A stretch of 64,000 nucleotides of DNA, taken from Leifsonia sp. AG29. Lineage in GTDB: Bacteria > Actinomycetota > Actinomycetes > Actinomycetales > Microbacteriaceae. The stretch covers positions 3,534,001 through 3,598,000 of the forward strand of contig NZ_VMSF01000001.1 in the NCBI RefSeq assembly GCF_009765225.1. Direction: 5' to 3'. Shown here in pieces: positions 36,707-45,259 of the stretch (position 1 is its first letter; every line of letters starts with the position of its first letter). The notes below the pieces were generated by a model, which was not told where the DNA came from, did not search any database, and worked only from the letters and a program-made list of their open reading frames with translations. Position numbers and translations under genes: made by a program.

Positions 36707-37828
36707 TTACTTGATGCCGTACTTGTCGCACGCCGCCTTGTAGTCCGGGGTGCAGATCTTCGAGACGGAGTCGGGGCCGTAGAACTGGTCCTTGACGACC
36801 GTCGACTCGATGTTGTCGGTGGTCACCGCGACCGGCGTCAGGAGGATCGACGCGATCTTCGCGCCGCCCGCCGTCTGGACGTCCGTGGTCTGCTCGGACG
36901 GCTTCTGGCCCTTGGTCAGAGCGATGGCGAGCGTGGCCGCCTGCTCCGCCTCCGGCTTCAGCGCCTTGTAGACGGTCATGTACTGGTCGCCGGCGAGGAT
37001 CCGCTGGATGCCCGCGAGCTCAGCGTCCTGACCCGTGACCGGGGGGAGCGGGCTGACGTTGGCCGCCTTCATGGCCGCGATCGCGCCACCGCCGGTGCCG
37101 TCGTTCGCGGCGTAGACGCCCTTGATCTGGTCCTTGAACTGCGAGACCTGGCCGGACACCCAGTCCTGGGCCTTCGCGGGGTCCCATCCTGGGGTGTCGA
37201 ACTCGGCGAGCACCTTGTAGCCGCTGGAGTCGATGACGCTGTGCGCGCCCTTCTTGAACAGGGTGGCGTTGTTGTCCGTCGGCGAGCCGTTGACCATCAG
37301 GATGCCGCTGCCCGAGGCCACGCCGTCCTTCTTCAGCTTGTCGACCAGCGCGGTCGCCTGCAGCTTGCCGACCTTCTCGTTGTCGAACGAGATGTAGTAG
37401 TTCAGGTCGGGGCTGTTGATGAGGCGGTCGTAGGAGATGACCGGGACCTTCTTGGCCTTCGCCTCGCCGACGATCGAGGCCGCGGCCTCACCGTCGAACG
37501 GGTCGAGGACGAGGACCTTCACGCCCTGGGTCAGCATGGACTCGGCCTGCTGCTGCTGCTTGCTGGCGTCGCCGTCGGCGTTCGCGTAGAGGACCTTGCA
37601 GCCGGAGCAGAGCTCCTTGACCTTGGCCTCGAAGAACGGCTTGTCGGCCGATTCGTACCGGGCGGTGACGGAGTCGGGGAGGAGGAGCCCGATCTGCGCG
37701 GTCGACGCGCCGGACGTGTTGTTCCCCGAGCTGCTGTTGCCGGACCCGTTCGAACAGGCTGTGAGGGTGACGGCGGTGAGCAGGATCGCTGCGGATGCGA
37801 TGACCGCTCTCTTGGTGGCGATCTTCAT
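36707..37828 (-). CDS. Sugar ABC transporter substrate-binding lipoprotein (XylF-like)
   Basis: A 373-residue lipoprotein with signal peptide and lipobox LTAC near residue 25. The mature part is a type-1 periplasmic-binding fold (IGLLLPDSVTARYESADKPFF, VLVLDPFDGEAAASIVGEA, VPVISYDRLI, GVYAANDGTGGGAIAAMKAA). The SYDRLI and ANDGTGGG blocks resemble xylose-binding proteins. Xylose or another pentose/hexose is likely; the ligand is not proved. GGAGG lies nine bases before the ATG at 37828. Confidence 0.92.
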   Translation of the reverse strand: MKIATKRAVIASAAILLTAVTLTACSNGSGNSSSGNNTSGASTAQIGLLLPDSVTARYESADKPFFEAKVKELCSGCKVLYANADGDASKQQQQAESMLTQGVKVLVLDPFDGEAAASIVGEAKAKKVPVISYDRLINSPDLNYYISFDNEKVGKLQATALVDKLKKDGVASGSGILMVNGSPTDNNATLFKKGAHSVIDSSGYKVLAEFDTPGWDPAKAQDWVSGQVSQFKDQIKGVYAANDGTGGGAIAAMKAANVSPLPPVTGQDAELAGIQRILAGDQYMTVYKALKPEAEQAATLAIALTKGQKPSEQTTDVQTAGGAKIASILLTPVAVTTDNIESTVVKDQFYGPDSVSKICTPDYKAACDKYGIK

Positions 37829-37873
37829 TGAAAAACCTCCGATTCGGGACCGCCTTCGTTGGCGGCTGGGTTG

Positions 37874-37932
37874 AGTGTGTCAGTTCGGAGAATTGGCGTC
37901 AAGACTTGAATTCAACAGTTTCGATAACGGTT
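37874..37932 (-). promoter_or_regulatory. Promoter and operators of the sugar ABC operon
   Basis: On the minus strand TTGACG (37902-37897) and CACACT (37879-37874) are 17 bases apart. Just upstream are the palindrome TTGAATTCAA (37906-37915) and an AACCGTTATCG element (37922-37932), whose mirror-image half recurs at the ROK gene promoter (39184-39194). These are candidate ROK repressor sites. Confidence 0.55.
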
Positions 37933-37975
37933 CGTCACGCTTTCGGGGGGCGGCCCGCGCGGGTGCCGGGCGCGG

Positions 37976-39160
37976 TCAGGCCGAGACGGCGGCGGTCGGG
38001 GTCACCGACACGCAGTCGACCGCGTACGCGACGGCGCCGAGCGCCGCCGCACGGGGCCCCAGCTGGGCCTGCACGATGTCCGGCATGAGGTCCTGGTTCA
38101 CGATGATCGAGCGCTCGACGGCGTGCCGGAGCGGCCCGAGGAGGAGCTCACCGGCCCGCGAGAGCTCGCCGGCGACGATCACGCGCTCGGGGTCGATGAG
38201 GTTGCAGAGGTTGGCCGTCGCGACCCCGATGTGCCGCCCGGCGTCGGCGATGGCCCGGATGCACCGGGCGTCGCCCGCCATGGCCTGGATGACGACGTCG
38301 CCGAGCTTGAGGCTGCCGAGGTGGTCGCGCAGCTCGTCGAGGATCGCGGGGCCGCCGGCGATCGCCTCCAGGCAGCCGCGGTTGCCGCAGCGGCACAGGG
38401 GGCCGTTCTCGCGGATCGTCGTGTGGCCGAACTCGCCGGCCACCCCGTTGGTGCCGCGGAACAGCTGGCCGTTCAGGAGGAGCCCGGCGCCGATGCCGTC
38501 GCCGATGTCGAGCGTCACCGTGGTGCGCTTCCCGCGCCCGGCCCCGAACCGCGACTCGGCGAGAGCGGTCAGGTTGGCGGCGTTGTCGACGAAGACCGGC
38601 CGCTTCACACGGCGCTCCATGGCGTCCGCCACGACGACGCCGTCCCACCCGCGCATGATCCCGCTGCGCGCCGTCGTGCCGGTCGCACGGTCGACCGGAG
38701 CGGGGAGCGCGATGCCGACGGCGAGCAGGTCGTCGCGGGTCGCATCCACCGAGTCGAGCATGTCCGTGAGCAGCATCGAGACCTTGTCGAGCTCGTTGTC
38801 GGCCCGGTGGTCCTTGGCGAGGGGCATGTGATTCTCGGCGACCACCGTGTGGGCGACATCGGCGAGGGCGACGCGCAGGTGCCGGGTCGAGAAGTGGACG
38901 CCGACGACGAGCCCGAGCGCGTGGGCCAGCGTGACGTGCTGGGCGCGCCTCCCGCTGCGGATGCTCTGCGTGGTGTGCAGGACGCCGGAGCCGGACAGCT
39001 CCTTCACGATGTTGGAGACGGTGGCGGGGGAGAGGCCCGTCGCCCCCGCGAGCTCGACCTGCGTCAGGCCGCCGTGCTTCTTGATGGCGTCGACGATGCG
39101 GGCCCGGTTGGCTTCACGAAGTGAAGTCTGCGAGCCCGGAGTTCGCCGCTGCGTTGCCAC
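37976..39160 (-). CDS. ROK-family transcriptional repressor
   Basis: A 394-residue regulator. An N-terminal winged helix (GGLTQVELAGATGLSPATVSNIVKEL) is followed by a sugar-kinase-like ROK domain containing the zinc motif CRCGNRGCLEAIAGG. This XylR/NagC/Mlc-type protein lies directly upstream of the sugar ABC operon and most likely represses it until the sugar binds. GTG 39160 follows TATCCT (39173-39168 minus strand) by seven bases, so it is probably leaderless. A half-site shared with the operon promoter overlaps its -35 region, suggesting autoregulation. Confidence 0.92.
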   Translation of the reverse strand: MATQRRTPGSQTSLREANRARIVDAIKKHGGLTQVELAGATGLSPATVSNIVKELSGSGVLHTTQSIRSGRRAQHVTLAHALGLVVGVHFSTRHLRVALADVAHTVVAENHMPLAKDHRADNELDKVSMLLTDMLDSVDATRDDLLAVGIALPAPVDRATGTTARSGIMRGWDGVVVADAMERRVKRPVFVDNAANLTALAESRFGAGRGKRTTVTLDIGDGIGAGLLLNGQLFRGTNGVAGEFGHTTIRENGPLCRCGNRGCLEAIAGGPAILDELRDHLGSLKLGDVVIQAMAGDARCIRAIADAGRHIGVATANLCNLIDPERVIVAGELSRAGELLLGPLRHAVERSIIVNQDLMPDIVQAQLGPRAAALGAVAYAVDCVSVTPTAAVSA

Positions 39161-39247
39161 GAGCAGAAGGATACATGCAGCCCAACGGTTATCGGTTTGT
39201 GAGGTTCACCGGTCCCCGCGCACGCGGCCGCTTGGCAGGATAGAGGT

Positions 39248-39634
39248 ATGGCCGACCTTCACGTTCACCCGGACCGCTTGGAGATCCATCTGACGCCGGC
39301 CGAGAAGGTGCTCGCCTTCAAACGCGAAGACCTCGTGATCGATCGCGACGCGATCAAGTCGGTCGCCATCACCGAGGACCCGTGGATCTGGATCCGCGGC
39401 ATCCGGGCGCCGGGCGCCGCCGTGCCGCTGACGCTCTCGGTGGGCACCTGGAAGTTCCACGGCGGCAAGGACTTCCTGGTGATCAAGGGCAAGCAGCGTC
39501 CCGCGGTCGTGATCGACCTCGAGGGCTCCGAGTACTCGCGGGTGATCGTCTCGACCACCCACGCGGCCCGCCTCATCGAGGCGCTGCGGGTCGACGTGAG
39601 CGAGATCCCCGCGGATGGCGAGATCATCGACTGA
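39248..39634 (+). CDS. Hypothetical 128-residue PH-like beta protein
   Basis: A soluble, mostly beta-strand protein (HVHPDRLEIHLTPAEKVLAF, VAITEDPWIWIRGIRAPG, VIDLEGSEYSRVIVSTTHAARLIEAL) whose pattern resembles bacterial PH-like domain proteins of unknown function. It has no signal peptide. The ATG at 39248 lies six bases after CAGGAT (39236-39241), a weak form of the leaderless-start pattern. It converges with the DUF1304 gene. The function is unknown. Confidence 0.72.
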   Translation: MADLHVHPDRLEIHLTPAEKVLAFKREDLVIDRDAIKSVAITEDPWIWIRGIRAPGAAVPLTLSVGTWKFHGGKDFLVIKGKQRPAVVIDLEGSEYSRVIVSTTHAARLIEALRVDVSEIPADGEIID

Positions 39635-39655
39635 CGCCGCGCGGGCGCGGGTTGC

Positions 39656-40036
39656 TCAGCTGAGCAGCATGAGCACGATGCCGGCGAGCGGGAGCACACC
39701 CTGCACGATGGCGGGGCGGAGGTAGCCGCGCCCCGTCGTCACCAGCACCACGGCGGCGGCGGCCATGCTCGCCATCGCGAACAGGATGAGCGCGAGGCCC
39801 GGGCCGCGCATGCCGACGCCGTAGAGCACCAGGCCGATGATCGCGCCGACGGCGAGGAACAGGTTGTAGAACCCCTGGTTGTACGCCATCGGCCGGAGGG
39901 TGTCCGCGGCGGCCTGACCGGGGACGTTGAAGCGCCTCCACACCGACGGACGCGTCCACGCCACGCTCTCGAGGAAGAAGATGACGACGTGGAGCACCGC
40001 CGCGAGGGTGACCACGACCGTGGCGAGGACGATCAT
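39656..40036 (-). CDS. DUF1304-family membrane protein
   Basis: A 126-residue protein with four transmembrane helices. The conserved DUF1304 pattern is visible in HVVIFFLESVAW near the N-terminus and AYNQGFYNLFLAVGAIIGL in the middle. The function is unknown. The ATG at 40036 lies six bases after TATGCT (40048-40043 minus strand), one of the clearest leaderless starts in the window. Confidence 0.87.
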   Translation of the reverse strand: MIVLATVVVTLAAVLHVVIFFLESVAWTRPSVWRRFNVPGQAAADTLRPMAYNQGFYNLFLAVGAIIGLVLYGVGMRGPGLALILFAMASMAAAAVVLVTTGRGYLRPAIVQGVLPLAGIVLMLLS

Positions 40037-40066
40037 GCGGTCAGCATAGCGACCGGGCGGCGGCTG

Positions 40067-41089
40067 TCAGGCGCGCACATCGATCACGGTCCGGCCGCGC
40101 AGCCGTCCCGCCAGGATGTCCTCCGCCGCGGGGATCGCGTCCGCCAACGGGAGGAACGAGGTCATCGCGGCGAGCGCCTCCTCGTCGAGCGAGTCGCCCA
40201 GCCGGCGCCAGGCCGTGTCGCGCAGGGCGGCCGGCGCCTCCACGGAGTTGATCCCGACGAGTGTGACGGCCCGCAGGATGAACGGCATCACGGTGGCCGG
40301 GAGGTCGGGGCCGGCCGCGAGACCGCAGGCGGCGACCACGCCGCCGTACCGGGTCTGCGCCAGCGCGTTCGCGAGGGTGTGGCTGCCGACGGAGTCGACC
40401 ACGGCCGCCCAGCGCTGCTGCTGGAGGGGCCGGCCCGGGTCGGCGAGCTCCTCCCGATCGATGATCGCCTCGGCGCCGAGGTCCGTCAGGTAGTCGCCCT
40501 GCTCCTCCGCGCGACCGGTGGAGGCGGTGACCGGGTACCCGAGGCCCGCCAGGAGGGCGACGGCTACCGACCCGACGCCGCCGGCGGCACCCGTGACGAG
40601 CACGCTGGTGCCGCTGGCGCGCACCTCCGCAGGGTCGAGCCCGTGGCGTTCCAGCGCGAGGACGGCGAGCATGGCCGTGAACCCGGCGGTCCCGATCGCC
40701 GCCGCCTGCGCACTGGTCAGCGAGTCCGGCACCCGGACGAGGGCGTCGCCGCGGACCCGGGCCCGCTCGGCCAGGCCGCCGTGGTGCTTCTCGCCGATGC
40801 CGTCCCCGTTGAGCACGACGCGGTCGCCGGGACGCCACCGCGGGTCGTCCGAGGCCTCGACGGTGCCGACCAGGTCGATCCCGGGGATGAGCGGCGAGGT
40901 GCGGGCCACGCCGGGACGCCCGGCGATCGCGAGGCCGTCCTTGTAGTTGAGATCTGAGTATTCGACCGCGACGGTGACATCGCCCGGCATCAGGAAGTCG
41001 TCGGCGACCCTCCTGACCTCGGCTGTGTGGGCGGTGACCCGCCCTCCCTCGATCTCCTGCTCGATGACAATCGCCCGGAAGTCGCCCAT
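40067..41089 (-). CDS. MDR-family oxidoreductase, YhdH/AcuI type (acryloyl-CoA reductase-like)
   Basis: A 340-residue NADPH-dependent medium-chain reductase without zinc motifs. Characteristic blocks are VEYSDLNYKDGLAIAG, LIPGIDLVGTVEAS, GEKHHGGLAERARV and the cofactor loop VTGAAGGVGSVAVALLAGLG. Relatives (YhdH, AcuI) reduce acryloyl-CoA; other quinone or enoyl substrates are possible. The ATG at 41089 lies six bases after TAGGGT (41101-41096 minus strand). The first palindromic motif of locus B begins 22 bases upstream of that -10 element. Confidence 0.9.
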   Translation of the reverse strand: MGDFRAIVIEQEIEGGRVTAHTAEVRRVADDFLMPGDVTVAVEYSDLNYKDGLAIAGRPGVARTSPLIPGIDLVGTVEASDDPRWRPGDRVVLNGDGIGEKHHGGLAERARVRGDALVRVPDSLTSAQAAAIGTAGFTAMLAVLALERHGLDPAEVRASGTSVLVTGAAGGVGSVAVALLAGLGYPVTASTGRAEEQGDYLTDLGAEAIIDREELADPGRPLQQQRWAAVVDSVGSHTLANALAQTRYGGVVAACGLAAGPDLPATVMPFILRAVTLVGINSVEAPAALRDTAWRRLGDSLDEEALAAMTSFLPLADAIPAAEDILAGRLRGRTVIDVRA

Positions 41090-41123
41090 GCGCTCACCCT
41101 ACGCTCGCCCCTCGGGGTGCGAG

Positions 41124-41176
41124 ATTCGTGCCGAATGTGGGGCTGCGAGGCGCACAGCGCAACATTCAGCACGAAT
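41124..41176. repeat. Palindromic-motif pair B1, inverted
   Basis: ATTCGTGCCGAAT (41124-41136) and ATTCAGCACGAAT (41164-41176) start 40 bp apart. The second is the inverse of the TGCTGAAT variant, so the pair can fold into one long hairpin with one mismatch in the outer 15 bp. Confidence 0.88.
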
Positions 41177-41217
41177 GCGTCGTTGCGCCCGCGCTCGCCG
41201 TGCTCCGGAGGTGTGAG

Positions 41218-41270
41218 ATTCGTGCCGAATGTGGGGCTGGGAGGTGCGCAAAGCGACATTCAGCACGAAT
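41218..41270. repeat. Palindromic-motif pair B2, inverted
   Basis: ATTCGTGCCGAAT (41218-41230) and ATTCAGCACGAAT (41258-41270), again 40 bp apart and inverted. It is nearly a copy of pair B1; the sequence between the motifs (GTGGGGCTG, GAGG, GCGCA) is also alike. A short ACGAGGCACAAG-type tandem tract follows at about 41289-41332. Confidence 0.88.
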
Positions 41271-41336
41271 GTTGCCCCCGCGCCAGCGGCACGAGGCACG
41301 AGGCACAAGCACGAGGCACAAGCACGAGGCACCGCC

Positions 41337-42113
41337 TCAGGTCAGCACCTGCGTCCCCTCGGGGAGGCTCCCCCCGGCGTACAGTGCGTGTGCCGTCTCG
41401 AGCAGTGCCGTGAGCGCCACCCGCTGCGTCCACGGCCCGTACGAGACCCGAGCGACGCCGAGCTCCTGGAGGCGCGCCGGCGGGAGGGACCCGGGGACGG
41501 CGATGACGCTGAGCCGGCGCTCGCCGAGGCCTCCGACCAGCCGCTGCACCGTCCGCTCGTCGAGCCTGCCGGGCACGAACACGCAGGTGGCGCCCTCGTC
41601 GAGGAAGGCGCGGCCGCGGCGCACCGCCTCCTCGATCTTCTCGTCGTCGGTGGGGAACGCGTCGCGCAGGAAGACGTCGGTCCGAGCGTTGAGCGCGAAG
41701 GGGACGCCCTCGGCGGCGGCGGCCGAGACAGCGGCACGCACGGCGGCGACGGCCTCGTCGAAGGGCTTCATCTGGTCCTCGAGGTTCGCGCCGACGACGC
41801 CCACGTCGATCGCGCGCCGGATGGTCTCGCCGGCGTCGCCGTAGCCGGCCTCGAGGTCGGCGCTGACCGGGAGGTCCGTGACGGCGACGATGCGACCCAC
41901 CATGTCGAGCATCAGGTCGAGCGGGATGCGCTCCCCGTCGGGGTAGCCGAGCGTCGCGGCGATGGAGTGGCTCGCCGTGGCGAGCGCGCGGGTCTCGGGA
42001 ACCTGCGCGACGACGCGGGCGCTGATCGCGTCCCAGACGTTGACGACCTGCAGGAGTTCGGGGGCTTCGTGGAGGCGCCGGAGCTCGGCGCCGCGCTCGC
42101 GGATGTCCGTCAT
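41337..42113 (-). CDS. Isocitrate lyase/PEP-mutase superfamily enzyme
   Basis: A 258-residue (beta/alpha)8 enzyme. Family landmarks are VVNVWDAISARVV, the metal-site region VSADLEAGYGD, GANLEDQM and ALNARTDVFL. The KKCGH-type catalytic loop of true isocitrate and methylisocitrate lyases is absent, so it belongs to the PEP-mutase/oxaloacetate-decarboxylase-like branch; the reaction is unknown. The ATG at 42113 lies six bases after TAGTGT (42125-42120 minus strand), a leaderless start. Motif pair C lies just upstream. Confidence 0.87.
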   Translation of the reverse strand: MTDIRERGAELRRLHEAPELLQVVNVWDAISARVVAQVPETRALATASHSIAATLGYPDGERIPLDLMLDMVGRIVAVTDLPVSADLEAGYGDAGETIRRAIDVGVVGANLEDQMKPFDEAVAAVRAAVSAAAAEGVPFALNARTDVFLRDAFPTDDEKIEEAVRRGRAFLDEGATCVFVPGRLDERTVQRLVGGLGERRLSVIAVPGSLPPARLQELGVARVSYGPWTQRVALTALLETAHALYAGGSLPEGTQVLT

Positions 42114-42119
42114 CCCCCC

Positions 42120-42222
42120 ACACTACGACCGCGCACCGGTGCGAGATTCGTGCTGAATGTGGGCTCTCAGGCGCGGAAAGCGACATTCAGCACGAATGTG
42201 GCGCCCCGGCGCGCCGTACGAT
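42120..42222. promoter_or_regulatory. Divergent leaderless promoters enclosing motif pair C
   Basis: The leftward -10 element TAGTGT (42125-42120) and the rightward -10 element TACGAT (42217-42222) stand six bases from their start codons. The palindromic motifs at 42146-42158 and 42185-42197 fall where both -35 regions should be. The layout suggests that one DNA-binding protein could control both genes. Confidence 0.55.
42146..42197. repeat. Palindromic-motif pair C, inverted
   Basis: ATTCGTGCTGAAT (42146-42158) and ATTCAGCACGAAT (42185-42197) are exact inverses, 39 bp apart; with flanking GT/AC the perfect arms are 15 bp long. This is the cleanest pair in the window. Confidence 0.9.
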
Positions 42223-42228
42223 GTGCCC

Positions 42229-43659
42229 ATGTCCGAGACGAACGGGCCCGTCGACGTCCCGAAGACGCGGTCGGCGAAGGCGCGGAGGGTGCCGATCAGC
42301 GCCGTCGTCGACTACGCCTTCTTCGTCTTCGGGGGGATCGCCGCCATCTGGCTCGCGTGGCTGGTGATCACCGAGAGCTTCTCGTGGGGCTGGTTCCTCG
42401 TCCTGTTCTTCCTGCTGTTCTGGGTGCTGCTCGCCTATCTGGTGCTCCCGCGCCTCCACCGGATCCTCACCGAGATCTACGTGCCCGATTACTTCATCGG
42501 GCGCGCGCGGACCAGCGACGGCCTGCTCGGCGACCCGATCAACCTGGCGGCCGTGGGGACGGAGGCGCAACTCGACAAGGCCATGAGGGAGGCGGGCTGG
42601 ACCCGGGCGGATGCCATCACGCTCCGCACCAGCTGGCTCATCATCGCCTCCACGCTGCTCCGCCGCAGCTACGACGAGGCCCCCGTCAGCCCGCTGTTCC
42701 TGTTCGGCCGCCAGCAGGACGTCGCCTACCAGCAGGAGGTGGAGGGGAACCCGGCGAAGCGGCACCACGTCCGCTTCTGGCGCTGCCCCGACGGCTGGCT
42801 GCTGCCCGGTGGCCACGGGGTCGACTGGCTCGCGGCCGGCACCTTCGACCGTTCCGTCGGCTTCTCGCTGTTCACGCTGCAGATCACCCACAAGATCGAC
42901 GCGAACACCGATGTCGAGCGGGACCACGTCGTCGCGACGCTGAAGCACGCCGACGTCGGTGTCGACGTCTCGACCATCAAGGACTTCTCGACCGGCTACC
43001 ACGCGCGCAACGGGGGAGGCGACAGCATCGAGACGGACGGCGACCTGCCGATCATCGACCTGAGCGCCGTGTCGACGGACGCGCGAGCCGACGCCGTCGC
43101 CGAGGACGCCGTTGCGCGCCGGATCGCCCTCGCGGAGCGCCGGCCGGTCCCGACCGCGCTCGGCGTCCTTCTGATGTTCCTCCGGGTCATCGCGGGCGTG
43201 GTCTATCTCGCCCTGACGGTTTCCGACTGGAACGGATTCGTGAGCAGCCAGCTCGCCGAATCGACGACGACGCTCGACCCCCGGGAGCAGACGCTGGCGG
43301 CCGTAGCGCTCGCGGTGGTCATGGCCCTGTTCGGTGCGGGGCTGGTCATCTACTCCCTCCTGGCGCTGCTCATTCTCTTCGGCAGCAACTGGGCCCGCGT
43401 GGCCGCGATGTCGTACAGCACCTTCCTGATCGTGCTGACGGCGATCGACTTCTTCGACGGCGGGAAGCAGGTCTCGCTGCGGAACAACCTCCTCGGGCTG
43501 CCGCTCGACATCCTCGTCGTGATCGCGCTGTCCGCGCAGAGCGCCAGCCTGTGGGCGCGCCGGCCGCGCGCCTACTCGGGCAGGCGCGGAGAGCGCCTCC
43601 TCAACCCCGCGGCGGTCGCGGCGGTCCGGGCGCCCGCGGACGACACCACGCTGAGCTGA
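42229..43659 (+). CDS. LssY C-terminal-domain membrane protein
   Basis: A 476-residue protein. Two transmembrane helices (about residues 29-70) precede a ~190-residue domain with DGLLGDPINLAAVGTEAQL, TLLRRSYDEAPVSPLFLFGR, KRHHVRFWRCPDGWLLPGG and TLQITHKIDANTDVERD, which I recognise as the LssY_C pattern. Three or four more hydrophobic segments follow. The biochemical role of LssY_C is unknown; in other proteins it is linked to PAP2 phosphatases or DedA-type proteins. The ATG at 42229 is preceded by TACGAT (42217-42222). It is convergent with the antiporter gene. Confidence 0.82.
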   Translation: MSETNGPVDVPKTRSAKARRVPISAVVDYAFFVFGGIAAIWLAWLVITESFSWGWFLVLFFLLFWVLLAYLVLPRLHRILTEIYVPDYFIGRARTSDGLLGDPINLAAVGTEAQLDKAMREAGWTRADAITLRTSWLIIASTLLRRSYDEAPVSPLFLFGRQQDVAYQQEVEGNPAKRHHVRFWRCPDGWLLPGGHGVDWLAAGTFDRSVGFSLFTLQITHKIDANTDVERDHVVATLKHADVGVDVSTIKDFSTGYHARNGGGDSIETDGDLPIIDLSAVSTDARADAVAEDAVARRIALAERRPVPTALGVLLMFLRVIAGVVYLALTVSDWNGFVSSQLAESTTTLDPREQTLAAVALAVVMALFGAGLVIYSLLALLILFGSNWARVAAMSYSTFLIVLTAIDFFDGGKQVSLRNNLLGLPLDILVVIALSAQSASLWARRPRAYSGRRGERLLNPAAVAAVRAPADDTTLS

Positions 43660-43663
43660 GCGC

Positions 43664-45259
43664 TCACATCATCGACTTGCGGCCACCCGGACCGGAGGAC
43701 TTCAGCGCCGCCTCCTCGGCGTCGAGGAAGGCGAGCACCGAGCGGACGGCGGGCTCCTGGTAGCGGCCCTCGGCCCGGGCCGCGAGCACCGCCTCCCGCT
43801 CGGCCGAGATCATGGACCGCCGCAGCCGCTGGTACTCGATCGGGGCGTCCTCGTGGTCCTCGGGCGTGGGGTTCTCGAGGGCCTCCGACAGGAACACGGC
43901 GTTGATGCGGAGGCGTTCGATGACGCGCTCGTCCTCGTCGCCGGTGACCTTCGACTCGAGGTGCTCCAGCCCCGCCGACTGGGCTTCGGCGAGCAGGCGC
44001 TGCATCTCGCTGGCCTCCTGCGCGAAGTCGGGAGGCGGCAGCCGCAGCCGGCGGATCACCCAGGGCAGGGCGAGCCCCTCGAGCAGGGTCGCGACGACGA
44101 CCACGAAGGCGAGGAACTGCAGGAACTCCCGGTGCGGCGTCGACGCCGGCAGGAGGAAGGCCGCGGCCAGGGTGACCACCCCGCGGATCCCGGCGAACGA
44201 GACGGCGATGCCGGTCGGCCAGGACCAGCGGCGCTCGCGCAGCCGCTCGGGCCCGTACCGGTACAGGGCCGTGGTCATCACCATCCAGGCGAACCGTGCG
44301 AGCACGAGTGCGATGAGCACCACGACGCTGATCCCGATGGTCTGCGGAACGGTGATGCCGGAGGTGAACGCACCGGAGAGGATCGTCCTCAGCTCGAGGC
44401 CGATGAAGAGGAACACGGCGTTCTCGAGCAGGAAGCTGACCGTGCGCCAGTTGATCGTCTCGGCGATGCGCGCCTCCGCCGTCTGGATCGTCGGCGAGCG
44501 GAAACCCAGGTAGAGACCGGCCGAGACGACCGCGAGCACCCCCGAGCCGTGGAGGAACTGCGAGGGGATGAAGGCGAGGTACGGCGTGATGAGGGCGAGG
44601 GAGGTGTCGAGCACGGGCGAGCGCAGCCGCTTCCGGACCTGCGCGACGATCCACGCGACGGCGAGCCCGACGCCGGAGCCGACGACGACCGCCAGGACGA
44701 AGTCGCCGGCGATCGACCACGGGTTGACGACGCTGACGATGGCCGCGATGCTCGCGTTCAGCGCCACCAGCGCGGTCGCGTCGTTGAGCAGGCTCTCGCC
44801 CTCCAGCAGGGTCACGAGGCGTCGGGGGAGATGCACGCGGCCGGCGACCGCCGTCACGGCCACGGTGTCGGTCGGCGCGACCACGGCCCCGAAGGCGAAG
44901 GCCGCCGCCACCGTGATCGCGGGGACGACCAGCCACGTCGCGAAGCCGACGACCAGCACGGTGAAGGCGACGAGACCGACCGAGAGGAGGAGGATGCCGT
45001 CACGCCTCGCCCGGACGTCGACGATCGAGGTCTGGATCGCGGCGGCGAAGAGCAGCGGAGGGAGCAGGCCGTACAGCACCAGTTCCGGCTCCAGCTGCAC
45101 CTCCGGGACGCCCGGGATGAAGGAGGCGGCCGCCCCGACCGCGACCAGCACGACCGGAGCCGACCAGCCCACCCGCCGCGACAGGCCGGTGACGACGACC
45201 GTGACCAGGACGAACGACACGATCCAGACGATGGTGATGACCGGATCCATGATGCTCAT
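43664..45259 (-). CDS. Na+/H+ antiporter, CPA1 family (NhaP-like)
   Basis: A 531-residue membrane protein with about 12 hydrophobic segments, then a ~130-residue cytoplasmic tail ([24 protein letters not shown]). Ion-binding landmarks are [14 protein letters not shown] and [17 protein letters not shown]. It exchanges Na+ (or K+) for H+. Its ATG at 45259 overlaps the trhO stop (ATGA), so it is the second gene of that operon. A second ATG at 45250 is possible but less supported. Confidence 0.92.
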   Translation of the reverse strand: MSIMDPVITIVWIVSFVLVTVVVTGLSRRVGWSAPVVLVAVGAAASFIPGVPEVQLEPELVLYGLLPPLLFAAAIQTSIVDVRARRDGILLLSVGLVAFTVLVVGFATWLVVPAITVAAAFAFGAVVAPTDTVAVTAVAGRVHLPRRLVTLLEGESLLNDATALVALNASIAAIVSVVNPWSIAGDFVLAVVVGSGVGLAVAWIVAQVRKRLRSPVLDTSLALITPYLAFIPSQFLHGSGVLAVVSAGLYLGFRSPTIQTAEARIAETINWRTVSFLLENAVFLFIGLELRTILSGAFTSGITVPQTIGISVVVLIALVLARFAWMVMTTALYRYGPERLRERRWSWPTGIAVSFAGIRGVVTLAAAFLLPASTPHREFLQFLAFVVVVATLLEGLALPWVIRRLRLPPPDFAQEASEMQRLLAEAQSAGLEHLESKVTGDEDERVIERLRINAVFLSEALENPTPEDHEDAPIEYQRLRRSMISAEREAVLAARAEGRYQEPAVRSVLAFLDAEEAALKSSGPGGRKSMM

